Assembly (NCBI GenBank): GCA_029959085.1
Contig: JARWIR010000027.1
Span: 4,216,001 to 4,280,000, forward strand
DNA length: 64,000 nt
DNA from: Nemophila menziesii
Lineage: Eukaryota > Streptophyta > Magnoliopsida > Boraginales > Hydrophyllaceae
Direction of reading: 5' to 3'
The position numbers were made by a program, and so were the translations under genes. Below the pieces are notes generated by a model that had not been told where the DNA came from, ran no database searches, and was given only the letters and a program-made list of their open reading frames with translations. Shown piece after piece: positions 10,840 through 22,814 of this stretch. Each line of letters starts with the position of its first letter. The first letter of the stretch is position 1.

Positions 10840-12060
10840 AAGGCTATTGCCTCTCATTATTGACATCCAAGATTAGATTTACTGGATCTTTCTTTGATTG
10901 CACAAGGAGTGTCATGATGTGCACTTGATTAGCTTTGATTTGTGCTACATCTTTAGCTATGAAAGTTTGAGCTGCTTCGACTTTATTTAATTGCTCCTAC
11001 CTTTTCTCGCCAAGTACGATCCTTTTCCTCTTTTGAAAGTTGCATAATACCCACTCCTCTCAAAATTGTCTTGATCTAAACATTGTCAATATTATTACTC
11101 ATCTTATACTCTAGTTTCTCTTCTTCACCCGTAATCACATTAGCTTTCCGAACAAGGCACGTGATCATAGTAGGATATTTCACATTAAATAACAAAGTAG
11201 GAGAGATCGAAAATCGCATCACCTCCTCAAAGATCACTTGTGCCACATCCAATTCTTCTCCCCTTAAAATACAATTCAATAAGATTGTGTTCTTCTTAGG
11301 TACATCTGAATTTCTTGTGTTTCTAAAGAAATTAGCTTAAAGGAAATTGTGCCAAATTCTAGTATCTACTTGGAGATATTTGTAAGGCCAAGGTGCCTTT
11401 AAATATTCCCTTATGTGATTGCACTTTCTGCCTGTCTAATACATGCTCAAAAAGTAGATTCTGATCAGAAGTCTTGATATTTTCCACCGCTTCTCTATAC
11501 TTACATGGTCCGACCAATTTCTTAAATTCGAAGTGGCTTTAAATTTCTTCAACTGTAAAAGGAACTAACTTGCCTCTTACTGGAACACGACCTTCACTAT
11601 CTCGGCTAAAGAGGCCCAAATAGAATTTGTAAAGTAACTCAACACATAAATTTAAATGTCTTACCATGAACGTAGACCAACCCAATCTTTCACCTATCTC
11701 CACGAATATGTTGTATTCACCTTTACCAACTTCTTCTTGAAATACTCTATCATAAGCAAAAGATAGTCCTTGTAGATGTTTCTTAGCTGAAGCTATCAAG
11801 CCCTTTTAAGCTTCCTCTTTTTCCTTGGGTGTACGGCTCTCGATCTATAGAGGTTGTGGTGTCTTCTTAATGAAGCTGGAATCTTTTTGCCCATTGAATT
11901 TACCACAACTAGCTGTCCTCTCTTCTCATCTCCTGTTTTAACCTTTATGTTGGAACTAGAACTCTTCTAAATTGATTTCTTTTCATTAGAACCCAATACC
12001 TTAATTTTCTTCATCTCCGTAACAGTAGATAATGTTTATGTTCTTTTCATCATCTCAATT
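10840..12060 (-). pseudogene. Degenerate Athila-type third ORF
   Basis: Minus-strand fragments at 11539-11799 (IGERLGWSTFMVRHLNLCVE, YKFYLGLFSRD, GKLVPFTVEEI) and 11076-11279 (MNCILRGEELDVAQVIFEE, PTMITCLVRKANV) align in order with the third ORF at 1890-3159 (MFGWKELQERK, REFYEGLA, KVVPFSIERI, IKCILEEKPFDVAKIIYD). The frames between and around them are broken. No product is expected. Confidence 0.7.
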
Positions 12061-12493
12061 GACCTCCAACTCAAAGCTTTAACAACTCTTAAAATTTGAA
12101 ACTCTTGATTATAGGTTGTACAAGCTTTATTTGGGTTAAGAAAGGTATTATGATGATGAGCCTGTATATGGGTAGGATGAATTCTTCTTTGATTAGTATG
12201 GATATAAGAAATTGTTGGGTGGAATTTTGAAATTTAGGCTTTTGATTCTTGGATTCCAAGTGTTTTGATATGATTTGGGTGGTTGAATCTTCTTTATAAT
12301 GATGTAGGGAAAGGATTGGATGTGTTTTTATGGTGATTGGGTACTGTTTTGATGTTTGGGTAAAGATTGTTGAAGCTTTAATGGAGTTGGGAGAGGTTTG
12401 GAGAAGAAAGGAGGCTTTAAGGATTGAAAAATTCGGAATAAAACTAACCTCCTCTTCTTTTATAACCTAAAAACGAAATTTTTCTCTCTTTCT

Positions 12494-12760
12494 AGCGGCG
12501 CGCACCGGCATACCGATCATGTGACCGGCTAGCCGGTCACAGACCGTGTCGACACTTGCGCCCACGGTTTTTCCCACATGCTCTCAGCATTAAACCTAAT
12601 TTCCCATACCGTGCCACGGTATACCGGTCGTGTGACCGGCTAGCCGGTCCGCCAATTTTTTCTTTTTCGTGCTCTCGGCAAGGAACCTGATTTTGGGAAC
12701 CGTGTCACGGTTTTTGACCCACCGGCATACCGGTCATCTTACCGGCTAGCCGGCGGGCAG
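12494..12760 (-). repeat. Array of paired palindromes (type B, CCGGCTAGCCGG)
   Basis: Three pairs: 12503-12516 with 12524-12537, about 12618-12631 with 12635-12648, and 12721-12734 with 12741-12754. Each pair is one near-palindrome ACCGGCATACCGGT and one perfect palindrome ACCGGCTAGCCGGT, 6-7 bases apart. The array is on the 5' side of the third ORF, the same place as the type-A array in other elements. Confidence 0.85.
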
Positions 12761-12949
12761 GTCAGAATATTTTCAAAAAATTCTTTTCCGTCCGTAACTC
12801 GATTTTCTTAGTACCTGAACATCAATAACACTAATACCTTTCTTAAATATGTAATATCAACTAAAAAAACTAAACTAAACATGAAAAAAAACAAAAAAAC
12901 ATAATGAAATTGCGGGTTGTCTCCCGTACAACACTTTTATTTAACGTCT

Positions 12950-13135
12950 TTTAAAGTTAGACGCATTACCTCTATCAAGATTTTCTAATATAGCCTTCCC
13001 AGCAACGATCAAGGCTATGAACGTCTACTAACCTTCGTTTGATGCCCCTCTTGGGCTTGATCTCTATCACCTTAGCTAAGACAACTTTAGTGACTATAAA
13101 ATGGTCCCATCCACGAGTCTTTGTGACTGCGTGGC
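12950..13135 (-). pseudogene. Remnant of a C-terminal pol-like tail (GPF-like, CWxGY end)
   Basis: The minus-strand translation reads RGWDHFIVTKVVLAKVIEIK, then ...VHSLDRCWEGYIRKS. It matches the end of the 39495-42278 protein (SSWIGPFMVAKV ... NLTHCWGGYVND). Gag, protease, RT and integrase are absent between it and the PBS 5 bases away, so this element is an extreme deletion derivative. Confidence 0.6.
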
Positions 13136-13139
13136 CTAT

Positions 13140-13157
13140 TCTCTGGCAGCGGCGCCA
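13140..13157 (-). other. Primer-binding site (tRNA-Asp type)
   Basis: The reverse complement begins TGGCGCCGCTGCCAGAGA, close to the sequence complementary to the 3' end of plant tRNA-Asp used by Athila. It is separated from the LTR by 6 bases. Confidence 0.75.
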
Positions 13158-13781
13158 AAAACTTGGTGTGGCCTAAGGTGTGATAAAAAGATGATATAAT
13201 TTAGATGCAAATAAACTCCCTAAGCTAACACAGTACTGCAAGTATTACAGGACGTATGCAAGTTTTAATGATAAGAAGATTCGTTCCTCAGAGACTGACG
13301 AAAGTTAGAGAGAACTTATGCAAATTATCAAGTGCAAATATAAAAGATATTTAAGATAATACGCAAAGAAAGAAAAGGAAAGTAGGTTTTTATTTGGTTT
13401 TTATAAAGAAAACTAAACTACTAAATTAAAGACAGAAAATAAATAAAAGAAAAGAAAAGAAAAGAAGATAGTATGAAAGTTAGCTTGAGTAAATAGCATG
13501 CAATCCCCACTAGTTTTGCCGTTCTAAACATGTAAGGGTGAATTATGTAGTATTTCAATAATCGGTTCCAATTCGCTATCGGTAGTTTCAAATAGGATTT
13601 ACCTGTGTCAATAAGGCTTCCTAAGCAAACTTTTCCTGTAATTCGTAAATAGTCACAAGAACTAAACCATAGTGATTATCTAGTTAGGTTGGGTTGTCAG
13701 ATCAAACCTTGTACTAGACGTTATGTGCTAAACATGTAATAAAAAACCTTGTCAATGGTGACCTAATTACTAGATGGTAAT

Positions 13782-15336
13782 TGAAAGTCCTAGAGGGGGG
13801 GTGAATAGGATTACTAATAAGATTAATGCCTAATTAAAAATCTTTTGGACAATTATAAGTTTAAGAGAAAACTTCTAAGTCAACTAATATATCAAACACT
13901 TAAGGGATCATGCAATGGATAAGTTAGAGGTTCGATATATAAGTTAAACAAGTAAATCGATTATCCAAACTTTTACTAACTTAGAAGATCATAGTTTGAT
14001 TAGCTAGATAAACATAATCACAATATTCATACTAGTAAGCATATAATCAAACATGTATAGTGTGGAAAGTATTTCTAATCTCTTACTACTCTAGATAACA
14101 ATATGTTAGATAAACTAGATAATCAATATCACAATATTCATGCTAGCATATTATCAAACATATAAAGTGCGGAAAGTAAATAACATAGGGATTGAAAGAT
14201 ACACACGATTTATAGTGGTTCGGTTTCCCTACATCCACTACCTAAGGAAGCCTCCTTAGGATTTCAAGCTTTTCACTAAGCTCCCGTGTCTCTCTTAACC
14301 GGGTCGAGAACACAATAACCCTTACAACCTCTTCGATAACACGAAGGACAATCTCTTCGAAACCACGAAGGAAATACACTTGTGTTATCACCAACACAAG
14401 GAACCAAGCATACAACCTATGCTCACACTACTCTCTTAATCTATTACAAGAACTAAGAGGAAAGGAAAAGTGTTTAAGGGTGCTTATAAAAGCTTTGTAA
14501 CTAAACTCCTAAAGAGATGATATAACTATAAGCTTAAGACTTCTCTTGAGTTGATAATAACTTTGAAGCTTATTGGTTTAAGCTCTTGATCAAGCTTGGA
14601 TGATTAACTTTGATAGCTCCTTGGATTAACTCCTTAATTGAGTGGATATGAACTATGAAGCTCTTGACACCTTCTTGGATGATAACAATTAAGCCCCTAA
14701 GTGTATATGGGTTGAAGGTGTGTTTGTAGCCTTGAAAGACCTTCAATTTATAGCTGCAAAATGCTCCCAACGGTCATATGATTTGTCTCCAACGGATATA
14801 TTAATATCCCCAACGGATCTATTGCTTTTGTCTTCATTTTGTGCAGGAAACCCTAATGTGCGGTGCACCGCGGGGTTGGTGAGGTGCACCGCGCCAAGCT
14901 TCGCTTATTGCTCATTTTCTAGTCCGGGGCTAGCCATGCTCCGTGCCCTGGTCCGCACATCTGCGGTGTACCGCACCCAAGGTCCGGTGTACCGCGCCAA
15001 AGGTCTAAAACACCTTTTAATGAGTATATCTTTTACTACGATGCTCGGATCAGAAAACTTTCTTCACGAGAGTTGTAGAGAACATCATTCTAATAAACTT
15101 TGTAGTTGATCACTAAAGCTAATTTCTCAATGTACACAAAGATAAGGTTAAAAGTATTTGAATGAGAATTAGTTTCATAAGATATAACAATAAAGCTTTG
15201 ATCTAAATGATAAAGAAGTGCTATTAGATGAATTAGAGTGCAAGATAGAAAGTATAAAACAATAGTAGTTAGCACACTAAACACAAGAGGATTTGTCACA
15301 TTAAAACAACCTATTAAGGGAGGCTATATGCCAACA
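13782..15336 (-). repeat. 3' LTR of the LARD-like element
   Basis: Runs TGAAAGTCC...GCCAACA on plus. It contains type-C palindromes (14860-14871 GCGGTGCACCGC, related copies at about 14882, 14963 and 14985) and a minus-strand TATA-like CTATAAATTG near 14745-14755. The open frame at 14720-15109 runs across the palindromes and resembles no protein I know. Confidence 0.9.
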
Positions 15337-17967
15337 ATCTCCCCCTTTTTGATGATGACAAATCCTTCACTAAAACACCTTAGGAATGATATGAAAGTAT
15401 AAGCTCTTATCAAATTTAGCTCCCCCTCACAATAAGCATTTAAGTAAAAATGAATATAAGATATGAAATGCATTTGTGAGTATTAAGAAGTGCAATTTTG
15501 AAAGTTTTAGTGCACATATTTTCTCCCCTTTTGTCTTCATCAAAAAGACGGGATAATAAAATAAGATCAAACAAATAATCATAGAAGAGCTAAAAACTCA
15601 AGTGAATAGATTTTGAAAAATAACATAGAGAGATCAAGGGTTTAAGAGCAATTAAAACATTTTAATTTGAGATGCACAAAGATCAACAATTGCAAAGCAT
15701 GAAAAGGATAAGGGATGGAGACATTTTACCAACTTCTTGATCGATAGGTTTTCATCTTATAAGCTTTCTAACAACGCAACGATTAGTGCAATTATAAGAT
15801 AAACGATTAGTGCAAACAATTAATCAAGCATTTTAGTTTTTAAAGATAATTTACTAAAAACTCCCCCTCCCGAAATGCATAGAGTGTTTGTTTCAATTTT
15901 GAAAAGTTTGACCAATAATTTCTCCCCTTTTTACCAATAAGAATATTTGAATCAATTTTAAGAAATCATGGGGTAAATTGTCATTTTTGAAAAGCAAAGG
16001 GGTCAAGATGTATTTTCCAAAAGTTTAGGGACTAAACGCAATTTTGAAAAACTTCAATGGACCTAAATGCAATTTTCAACCATTTGAAGAACTAAGATTA
16101 ATTTGAACAAACTAAAGGGACAATAAAACAATATAGAATAAGATCAAGGATGAATGATGCAATAGTACCTATATCATCAAGGAAAATGTTAGCAACATTA
16201 ACACATTTAAATAATATCCGAAGCATAAAATTTAAGCAACTAACATTCAACAATACATACATAACCAATTATCCAAGTTAAACACATAGCATCTTAAACC
16301 AATCATCCAAATTTAACCAAGTAGCAATGAAATCCTAAATATCCAAAACATGGATTCATAAGCATTCAAAGCATAAACAACTAAAAAACCAAAACAACCA
16401 CAATAATGACCAAGTAGGATAATATGAAGATTAAAAACACCCAATAAGAATAATTTGAAACCTATTTTAAGAAATCTAGGGGTAAAATTTAAACTTTGAA
16501 AAGTATGGGGGTCAAAATGCATTTTTCAAATGTTTAGGGACTAAATGCAATTTTGAAAACCTTCAAGGACCTAAGTATAACTTACTCAAGACAATAGGGA
16601 CCTAGGTCTAATTTTCAAGCATAAGAAAGCTAAATGCAACTTGTTCAAACTATAGGGATCTAAAATCAATATTTTCAACCAATAAGGACCATAAAGTAAG
16701 ATAGAACAATAAACCCCGAATTGCGGTGTACCGGACCATTGTTGCGGTGCACCGCACAAAAGCTCGACCAAAAGGAGTAAGAAGAGAGATTTTGAAAATA
16801 GGCAATTTGCATAAACACCCGAAGTTAATACGAAAACACCCCAATAGTATAGAGATATTTTAAAACAACTAAAAACGCTTTTGTTTTGAAAAGATTCAAC
16901 GTGGAAATCCCGAAAACACATAAAGCAGTTTATTTCATAAATACCCCTATATTTTCTAAAAAGTACAAAGAGACCCAATGTAAAAACTAAGCAATTTTAA
17001 GCATGAAAAGGTCAAGTTATACAAGATATTAGCACAAAAGGGAATAAACCATATAAGCACATAATGAAGCACATCATAAAGATAGTAAGCAAAGCAAATT
17101 CATGCAAATGAGTTAATGACCAATAATGGATAGAATTCCCATAATACTATGCATAAAACATTTTTGAAATGCTATGGAAAATGCAAACGATTATCGGAAA
17201 AATATTTTTGAAAAACAATTTCTTTAAAAACTCACCCATATGAAAATGCAAATTTGTGATCAAAGATAAATTAAGATTTGAAAGTGTAAACTAATATCTT
17301 TGATCTTTTTCCCTTTTATCAATCAATAGTCACTTTTAAAAAGATATAAAAACTTGTAAGAATAAAAAGTGCAATTTATAATCGTTGAGGGACTAAAAAG
17401 CAATTTCACATAGTAGGGACTAAAAATGCAATTTTTCAAAGATATGAACTAAAATGGCAAATTTTACAAGTGAAAGATTATGAAGTCCAAACTATGACAC
17501 TTTGGAGAATATAATAACTATGAGGGGTCAAAGTGCAATTTTGAAAATTTTGGGGACTAAAAAGCAATTACCAAAATTCTAAGAGCTAAAGTGCAAAAAC
17601 ATCATTCATGAGAATTAGATGCAAAAACACTAATAACATTTAAAACAATGATAAGAATCACAAGATAATATCCCAAGATAAAACATGATAAACACAACTA
17701 ATCAAATCACAACAAATTCATAATTATAAGCACAAGCCATAAGGAGGAACGCAAAGTATATATACGAGATAAAGAAAAGAAATCACCGGATTTTCCTTTT
17801 TCGAGATTTGAGCGTTCTTTCGTATATTAATTCTTCCATTAGTTTCCTCCAAGCAAAGTAACGATCACCTACAAAGAGAATGGAGGTTGTGTAGAAAACA
17901 ACACTTCCAAAAGATTAAATTCCAAATCGTTTACTCTACTAACGGTTAAGCTATTCACGTAGAGTTA
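15337..17967 (-). other. Interior of the LARD-like element: noncoding repeats
   Basis: No protein similarity recognised. The word GGGACTAAATGCAATTTTGAA recurs in variants near 16027, 16540, 17390, 17410 and 17550. A block of about 180 bp at 15940-16120 is repeated in diverged form at 16440-16620. Another type-C palindrome pair is at about 16722-16757. Confidence 0.65.
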
Positions 17968-17982
17968 GGCTCTGATACCAAT

Positions 17983-19537
17983 TGAAAGTCCCAGAGGGGG
18001 GGTGAATAGGATTACTAATAAGATTAATGCCTAATTAAAAATCTTTTGGACAATTATAAGTTTAAGAGAAAACTTCTAAGTCAACTAATATATCAAACAC
18101 TTAAGGGATCATGCAATGGATAAGTTAGAGGTTCGATATATAAGTTAAACAAGTAAATCGATTATCCAAACTTTTACTAACTTAGAAGATCATAGTTTGA
18201 TTAGCTAGATAAACATAATCACAATATTCATACTAGTAAGCATATAATCAAACATGTATAGTGTGGAAAGTATTTCTAATCTCTTACTACTCTAGATAAC
18301 AATATGTTAGATAAACTAGATAATCAATATCACAATATTCATGCTAGCATATTATCAAACATATAAAGTGCGGAAAGTAAATAGCATAGGGATTGAAAGA
18401 TACACACGATTTATAGTGGTTCGGTTTCCCTACATCCACTACCTAAGGAAGCCTCCTTAGGATTTCAAGCTTTTCACTAAGCTCCCGTGTCTCTCTTAAC
18501 CGGGTCGAGAACACAATAACCCTTACAACCTCTTCGATAACACGAAGGACAATCTCTTCGAAACCACGAAGGAAATACACTTGTGTTATCACCAGCACAA
18601 GGAACCAAGCATACAACCTATGCTCACACTACTCTCTTAATCTATTACAAGAACTAAGAGGAAAGGAAAAGTGTTTAAGGGTGCTTATAAAAGCTTTGTA
18701 ACTAAACTCCTAAAGAGATGATATAACTATAAGCTTAAGACTTCTCTTGAGTTGATAATAACTTTGAAGCTTATTGGTTTAAACTCTTGATCAAGCTTGG
18801 ATGATTAACTTTGATAGCTCCTTGGATTAACTCCTTAATTGAGTGGATATGAACTATGAAGCTCTTGACACCTTCTTGGATGATAACAATTAAGCCCCTA
18901 AGTGTATATGGGTTGAAGGTGTGTTTGTAGCCTTGAAAGACCTTCAATTTATAGCTGCAAAATGCTCCCAACGGTCATATGATTTGTCTCCAACGGATAT
19001 ATTAATATCCCCAACGGATCTATTGCTTTTGTCTTCATTTTGTGCAGGAAACCCTAATCTGCGGTGCACCGCGGGGTTGGTGAGGTGCACCGCGCCAAGC
19101 TTCGCTTATTGCTCATTTTCTAGTCCGGGGCTAGCCATGCTCCGTGCCCTGGTCCGCACATCTGCGGTGTACCGCACCCAAGGTCCGGTGTACCGCGCCA
19201 AAGGTCTAAAACACCTTTTAATGAGTATATCTTTTACTACGATGCTCGGATCAGAAAACTTTCTTCACGAGAGTTGTAGAGAACATCATTCTAATAAACT
19301 TTGTAGTTGATCACTAAAGCTAATTTCTCAATGTACACAAAGATAAGGTTAAAAGTATTTGAATGAGAATTAGTTTCATAAGATATAACAATAAAGCTTT
19401 GATCTAAATGATAAAGAAGTGCTATTAGATGAATTAGAGTGCAAGATAGAAAGTATAAAACAATAGTAGTTAGCACACTAAACACAAGAGGATTTGTCAC
19501 ATTAAAACAACCTATTAAGGGAGGCTATATGCCAACA
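17983..19537 (-). repeat. 5' LTR of the LARD-like element
   Basis: Same length as the 13782-15336 copy and nearly identical. It is next to the initiator-Met PBS at 17968-17980 and ends at the right gtaat duplication. Confidence 0.9.
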
Positions 19538-20439
19538 GTAATTCTATATGGGTGCACTTCCACAAGAACACAGAATATAAATCCAAACACATAAACAGAG
19601 AATAAAAACTATAATTCAATTTAAAACATTAAGTTCCCAAATTAGATAGATGTCAATCAAAACTAGGGTTCATACATATATGCCAAAAACTCAAGCTAAA
19701 AAGAATTAATTTATACTAAGAAGAGGAGAGAAAAGAATTACAAAATAAGAGGTTGAAGGAGACATATGGGGTTCTGCTCCTTCCATACTTCTTCTCTTGT
19801 GTTGCAGCTTCCTCTTGGCCTTAAGGTCTAGCCAAGGATGATTTAAGAGTGTTCAGAGGATGTATTTATAGTGTATAGGTTGACCTAATTCGTTTCTTGG
19901 AGATAAGGTTAAGTAATGGACTCCAAGCCCAACTCAAATTCGTATGGAAATAAAGATAATTACTGCTGAACTGTTTTGAGCATATCTTCTTCGTTATTGG
20001 TCGGTTTTTGCTCCATAATATACCAAAAGAATCCTCAGAGAATTATTTACGTCCCTATGAAAGGAATTTACCAAAATCGGCTTCTTTCTTGGAGTTATCA
20101 CAACTTTTTTAGGCGTGTGCTGCAGAAATTCAGATTTAGGCAGCTTTTCCTTTTCCTAATTGAACTCTGTTTCCTTCTATCTCCAATTTCCATGTAAATC
20201 TCTTTCCATATATTGTAGTCTTTGACTTGGACTCTAATTAATCTCCATAATTATATTTAAAGCTTCACACTAAATAAACAATTAAACACAATATGCTCTA
20301 AAAATATTATGTTACTAAATCAAGACTCAAAGTAGGAAAGTGCACTAAATTAAGCTCAAATCGACCTATAAACTTATAAATACGCCTAAAATGATGTCTC
20401 GGAATTATATTATATTATCACAAATGAGGAGACATCAAC

Positions 20440-22583
20440 GTCTTCCACTGTTCCCCATGTCTTGGTCACTGAATTATCAACAAACTATAACTTCACTGGA
20501 GCTTACTCTGTTTTCTGGAGTCCAAGTCTATCGAACGTGGACTTTGGCATAAGATTCACCCCTGAACCCACATCACACATAGCTTTCATCTTGAGCACGC
20601 CATTTATCTGAATAGGAAGATTAAAGCTTCCTGGATCTTTGACTTTCAATGGCAACTCTTTCTCAACTCTCCTCGAGACTCTCTCAGCATGAGCCACATT
20701 CTCTTTTCTGGCTACTACACCCGCTTCTTTCTCTGGAATAACTTGCGTGAATACTTGCTGCGGTGTAAGCCCTTTCTTCGCAATCTCAAGAATTTGGGCT
20801 TTGATATTTTCCAGAGTATACGCCTCTACAAATGTCTTGAGTTCAATGTATAGCTACGGATTCGTATGAGGAATAGTTGATGACATTGTTTGAACAATTG
20901 GTGGCGAATCCACCTTCTCTTCTTCCTTCTTTTCTTGCACAGCAGGTGCAACTTCATCTTTCAGTTCTTTTGAGGCTTCTTCTTCTTTCTCTTTAGCTCT
21001 AGCATCTTGTAACTCCATAACCGATCTAATATCTTCTTGCATATCTCTCAGAAGGTTTATAAAGCCGGATCTCTCGGATGAATCCTCATCATCAGAACAG
21101 TCAGAGTCTTTTGGGCTAGACTTGGTTGGTTCTTCTTCAGTTTCTGGAACTTCCACGACAAAATCTGCAGCATGTGGTAATTATTTATTCTCTATAATCT
21201 CAAGGAAAATAGCCTTACAAGCTTCGAATCCAACATTGGAATCACCTCCTTCGATAGCTTTCAATTCCTTCGCTTCCATAATATTAGTAAGAACTTTATT
21301 CGTTTGTTCTACTTGCGTACCTAAAATATGAATTGAAGCTTCTGGCTCTCTTAACTTCTTTTTTTGTGAATGCATATTAGTTGTCATAAGATCCATAAAA
21401 TTCTTCAATTGTTTATCACCCACAAATCCCTCTTGCGGATATTGTGGTAAAGCCTTCTAAGCTAAATTGTCGGTATAAGCATCGTTGGCAGGTTGTTGTA
21501 GAGGAGACGAGCGATTATAATTCTGATTCCCCTGATAAGGAGCTTGACCTCTTTGTTCTGGGGACGAGGTTGGTAGTTTCCTGGATTAGCGGCCCCATGT
21601 GGATTTGAATACTGCATAACGATGAATTCTGTTACCAAATTGATAATTTCCTTGGTTCGATATGAAATAAACAGATGTTTGATATCCTTTGCACTCTTTC
21701 CATGTATGATTTGGTACCTCACACTTCGGACAACCTTGTGCCTCTTGCACTATATTCGCTTCGACTAAATTCTTCTGCATCGCAAGCTTAATTTCTTTGA
21801 TTTGATTCTCTAATGATGTTAATTGAGCTGAGTTTTCAGTTTCTGCATCTAATCGAAGGGTACCTCTGTTGTTTGTAACAGGAGCTCGCGAAAGTGGCCA
21901 ACTCCTTTCTGTTTCTATGATACGTTCCATACCTTCGGCGGGTTCTATAGGATGCATAGATACAAAACCTCCCTTTCCAAGATTATCTACCCGCAGTCTA
22001 CTTTCGGCATTGATACCTTGATAAAACATAGCTAACTGTAAAGATGGGTTATAACCATGAAGCGAACATCTAGCTAACTTCTGTTGAAACCTTGTCCATG
22101 CGTCTCCTACTTCTTCTTCATTCTCTTTGCGAAACTTAGCAAGCTCACTCTAATCTTTGAGTCTCATACTCTTCAGATAAAAACGGTTAAAGAATGCAGC
22201 TTGAAGTTCTTCCCAAGTATTTAATGTACCTGGTGGTTGTCTATCTATCCAATCACCAGCTTTACCAGTCACGAAAAACAAAAACATGTGACAATACAAT
22301 TGCTCGCATGTAATGCCTGGAGTAATGCAGGCATCACAAATCTGCATGAACTTCTGAATCTCTTTTACCAGATCTTGAATTGTTAGAGGCCAAAATTCGA
22401 TAATTGACTGAGCATACCCGGATCGGGTCTGAATTGATATTCTGGATCTCTGGAGGACGATAACCTAATGGATGTACTCGAAAAGGGAGATCTTGTTCTT
22501 GTCTGTTATCTTCCACTGGTGGTGGTGGTGGTAAATGTCCTAAAGGACCAAGTGGATGATCTTCTCCGTGCTGTTGTTCAGCC
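20440..22583 (-). pseudogene. Athila-type gag-protease remnant
   Basis: Minus-strand pieces in order: the gag start MAEQQHGEDHPLGPLGHLPP (ATG at 22583), capsid-type DACITPGITCEQLYCHMF and NTWEELQAAFFNRFY (22150-22347), and TRFQQKLARCSLHGYNP. A zinc knuckle CPKCEVPNHTWKEC (C-x2-C-x4-H-x4-C, about 21690-21740) follows. The protease has MCDVGSGVNLMPKSTFDRL (about 20520-20580), where the active-site Asp is followed by VG. Frames change at least four times, so no intact protein is made. The sequence stops inside the protease at the LTR that ends at 20437; RT and integrase are missing. Confidence 0.82.
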
Positions 22584-22790
22584 ATCGCTCTTCTTCGTGC
22601 TCGGCCTCTTTCACTCGTTTGTTATAAGCATTGAAGCTCCATTCAAGCACCGCAAGAGGAGGCCAAGGATTCACTGTTAAAAACCTGAAAAAGACTAGAA
22701 CAAACCAAAAAGCGTAAAACTAGAAAAATAAAAATAACTAAAAACTACTACTTCTAAAAATAAATAACCCACACGCTAACGAGACACAAG

Positions 22791-22808
22791 TCCCTGGAAG
22801 CGGCGCCA
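22791..22808 (-). other. Primer-binding site (tRNA-Asp type)
   Basis: On the minus strand it begins TGGCGCCGCTTCCAGGGA, 6 bases inside the LTR at 22815. The first 8 bases match the tRNA-Asp type; a few later bases differ. Confidence 0.72.
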
Positions 22809-22814
22809 GAAACT

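Larger units (their letters stand above)
13782..19537 (-). mobile_element. Coding-free LTR retrotransposon (LARD-like, copia-type signals)
   Basis: 5756 bp, flanked by gtaat at 13777-13781 and 19538-19542. Two 1555-bp LTRs (13782-15336, 17983-19537) differ at about five positions by eye. On the minus strand the 5' LTR begins TGTTGGCATATAG. It is followed after 2 bases by a PBS (17968-17980) that reads TGGTATCAGAGCC, the initiator-Met type usual in Ty1/copia. The other end has a polypurine tract (15337-15350, AAAAAGGGGGAGAT on minus). The 2646-bp interior has no gag or pol in any frame. It is therefore a large retrotransposon derivative that must use another element's proteins. Confidence 0.93.
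13164..20437 (-). repeat. 5' LTR, Athila-type subfamily B, split by a nested element
   Basis: The LTR is 13164-13781 plus 19543-20437, about 1513 bp, starting TGGTGTGGCC and ending GAGACATCA on the plus strand. It is interrupted by the element at 13782-19537, whose 5-bp duplication gtaat occurs on both sides. It is related to the LTRs at 22815-24331 and 26500-28012. The next sequence is the protease remnant of another element, so this one is itself nested or rearranged. Confidence 0.8.

Noticed and set aside
14720..15109. Open frame of 129 codons in the LARD-like LTR, repeated at 18921-19310
   Set aside because: Present twice only because the LTR is duplicated. No protein similarity; it runs through palindromes and A/T-rich sequence.
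22468..22680. Plus-strand frame of 70 codons opposite gag
   Set aside because: Antisense shadow of the minus-strand gag start (MAEQQHGEDH).
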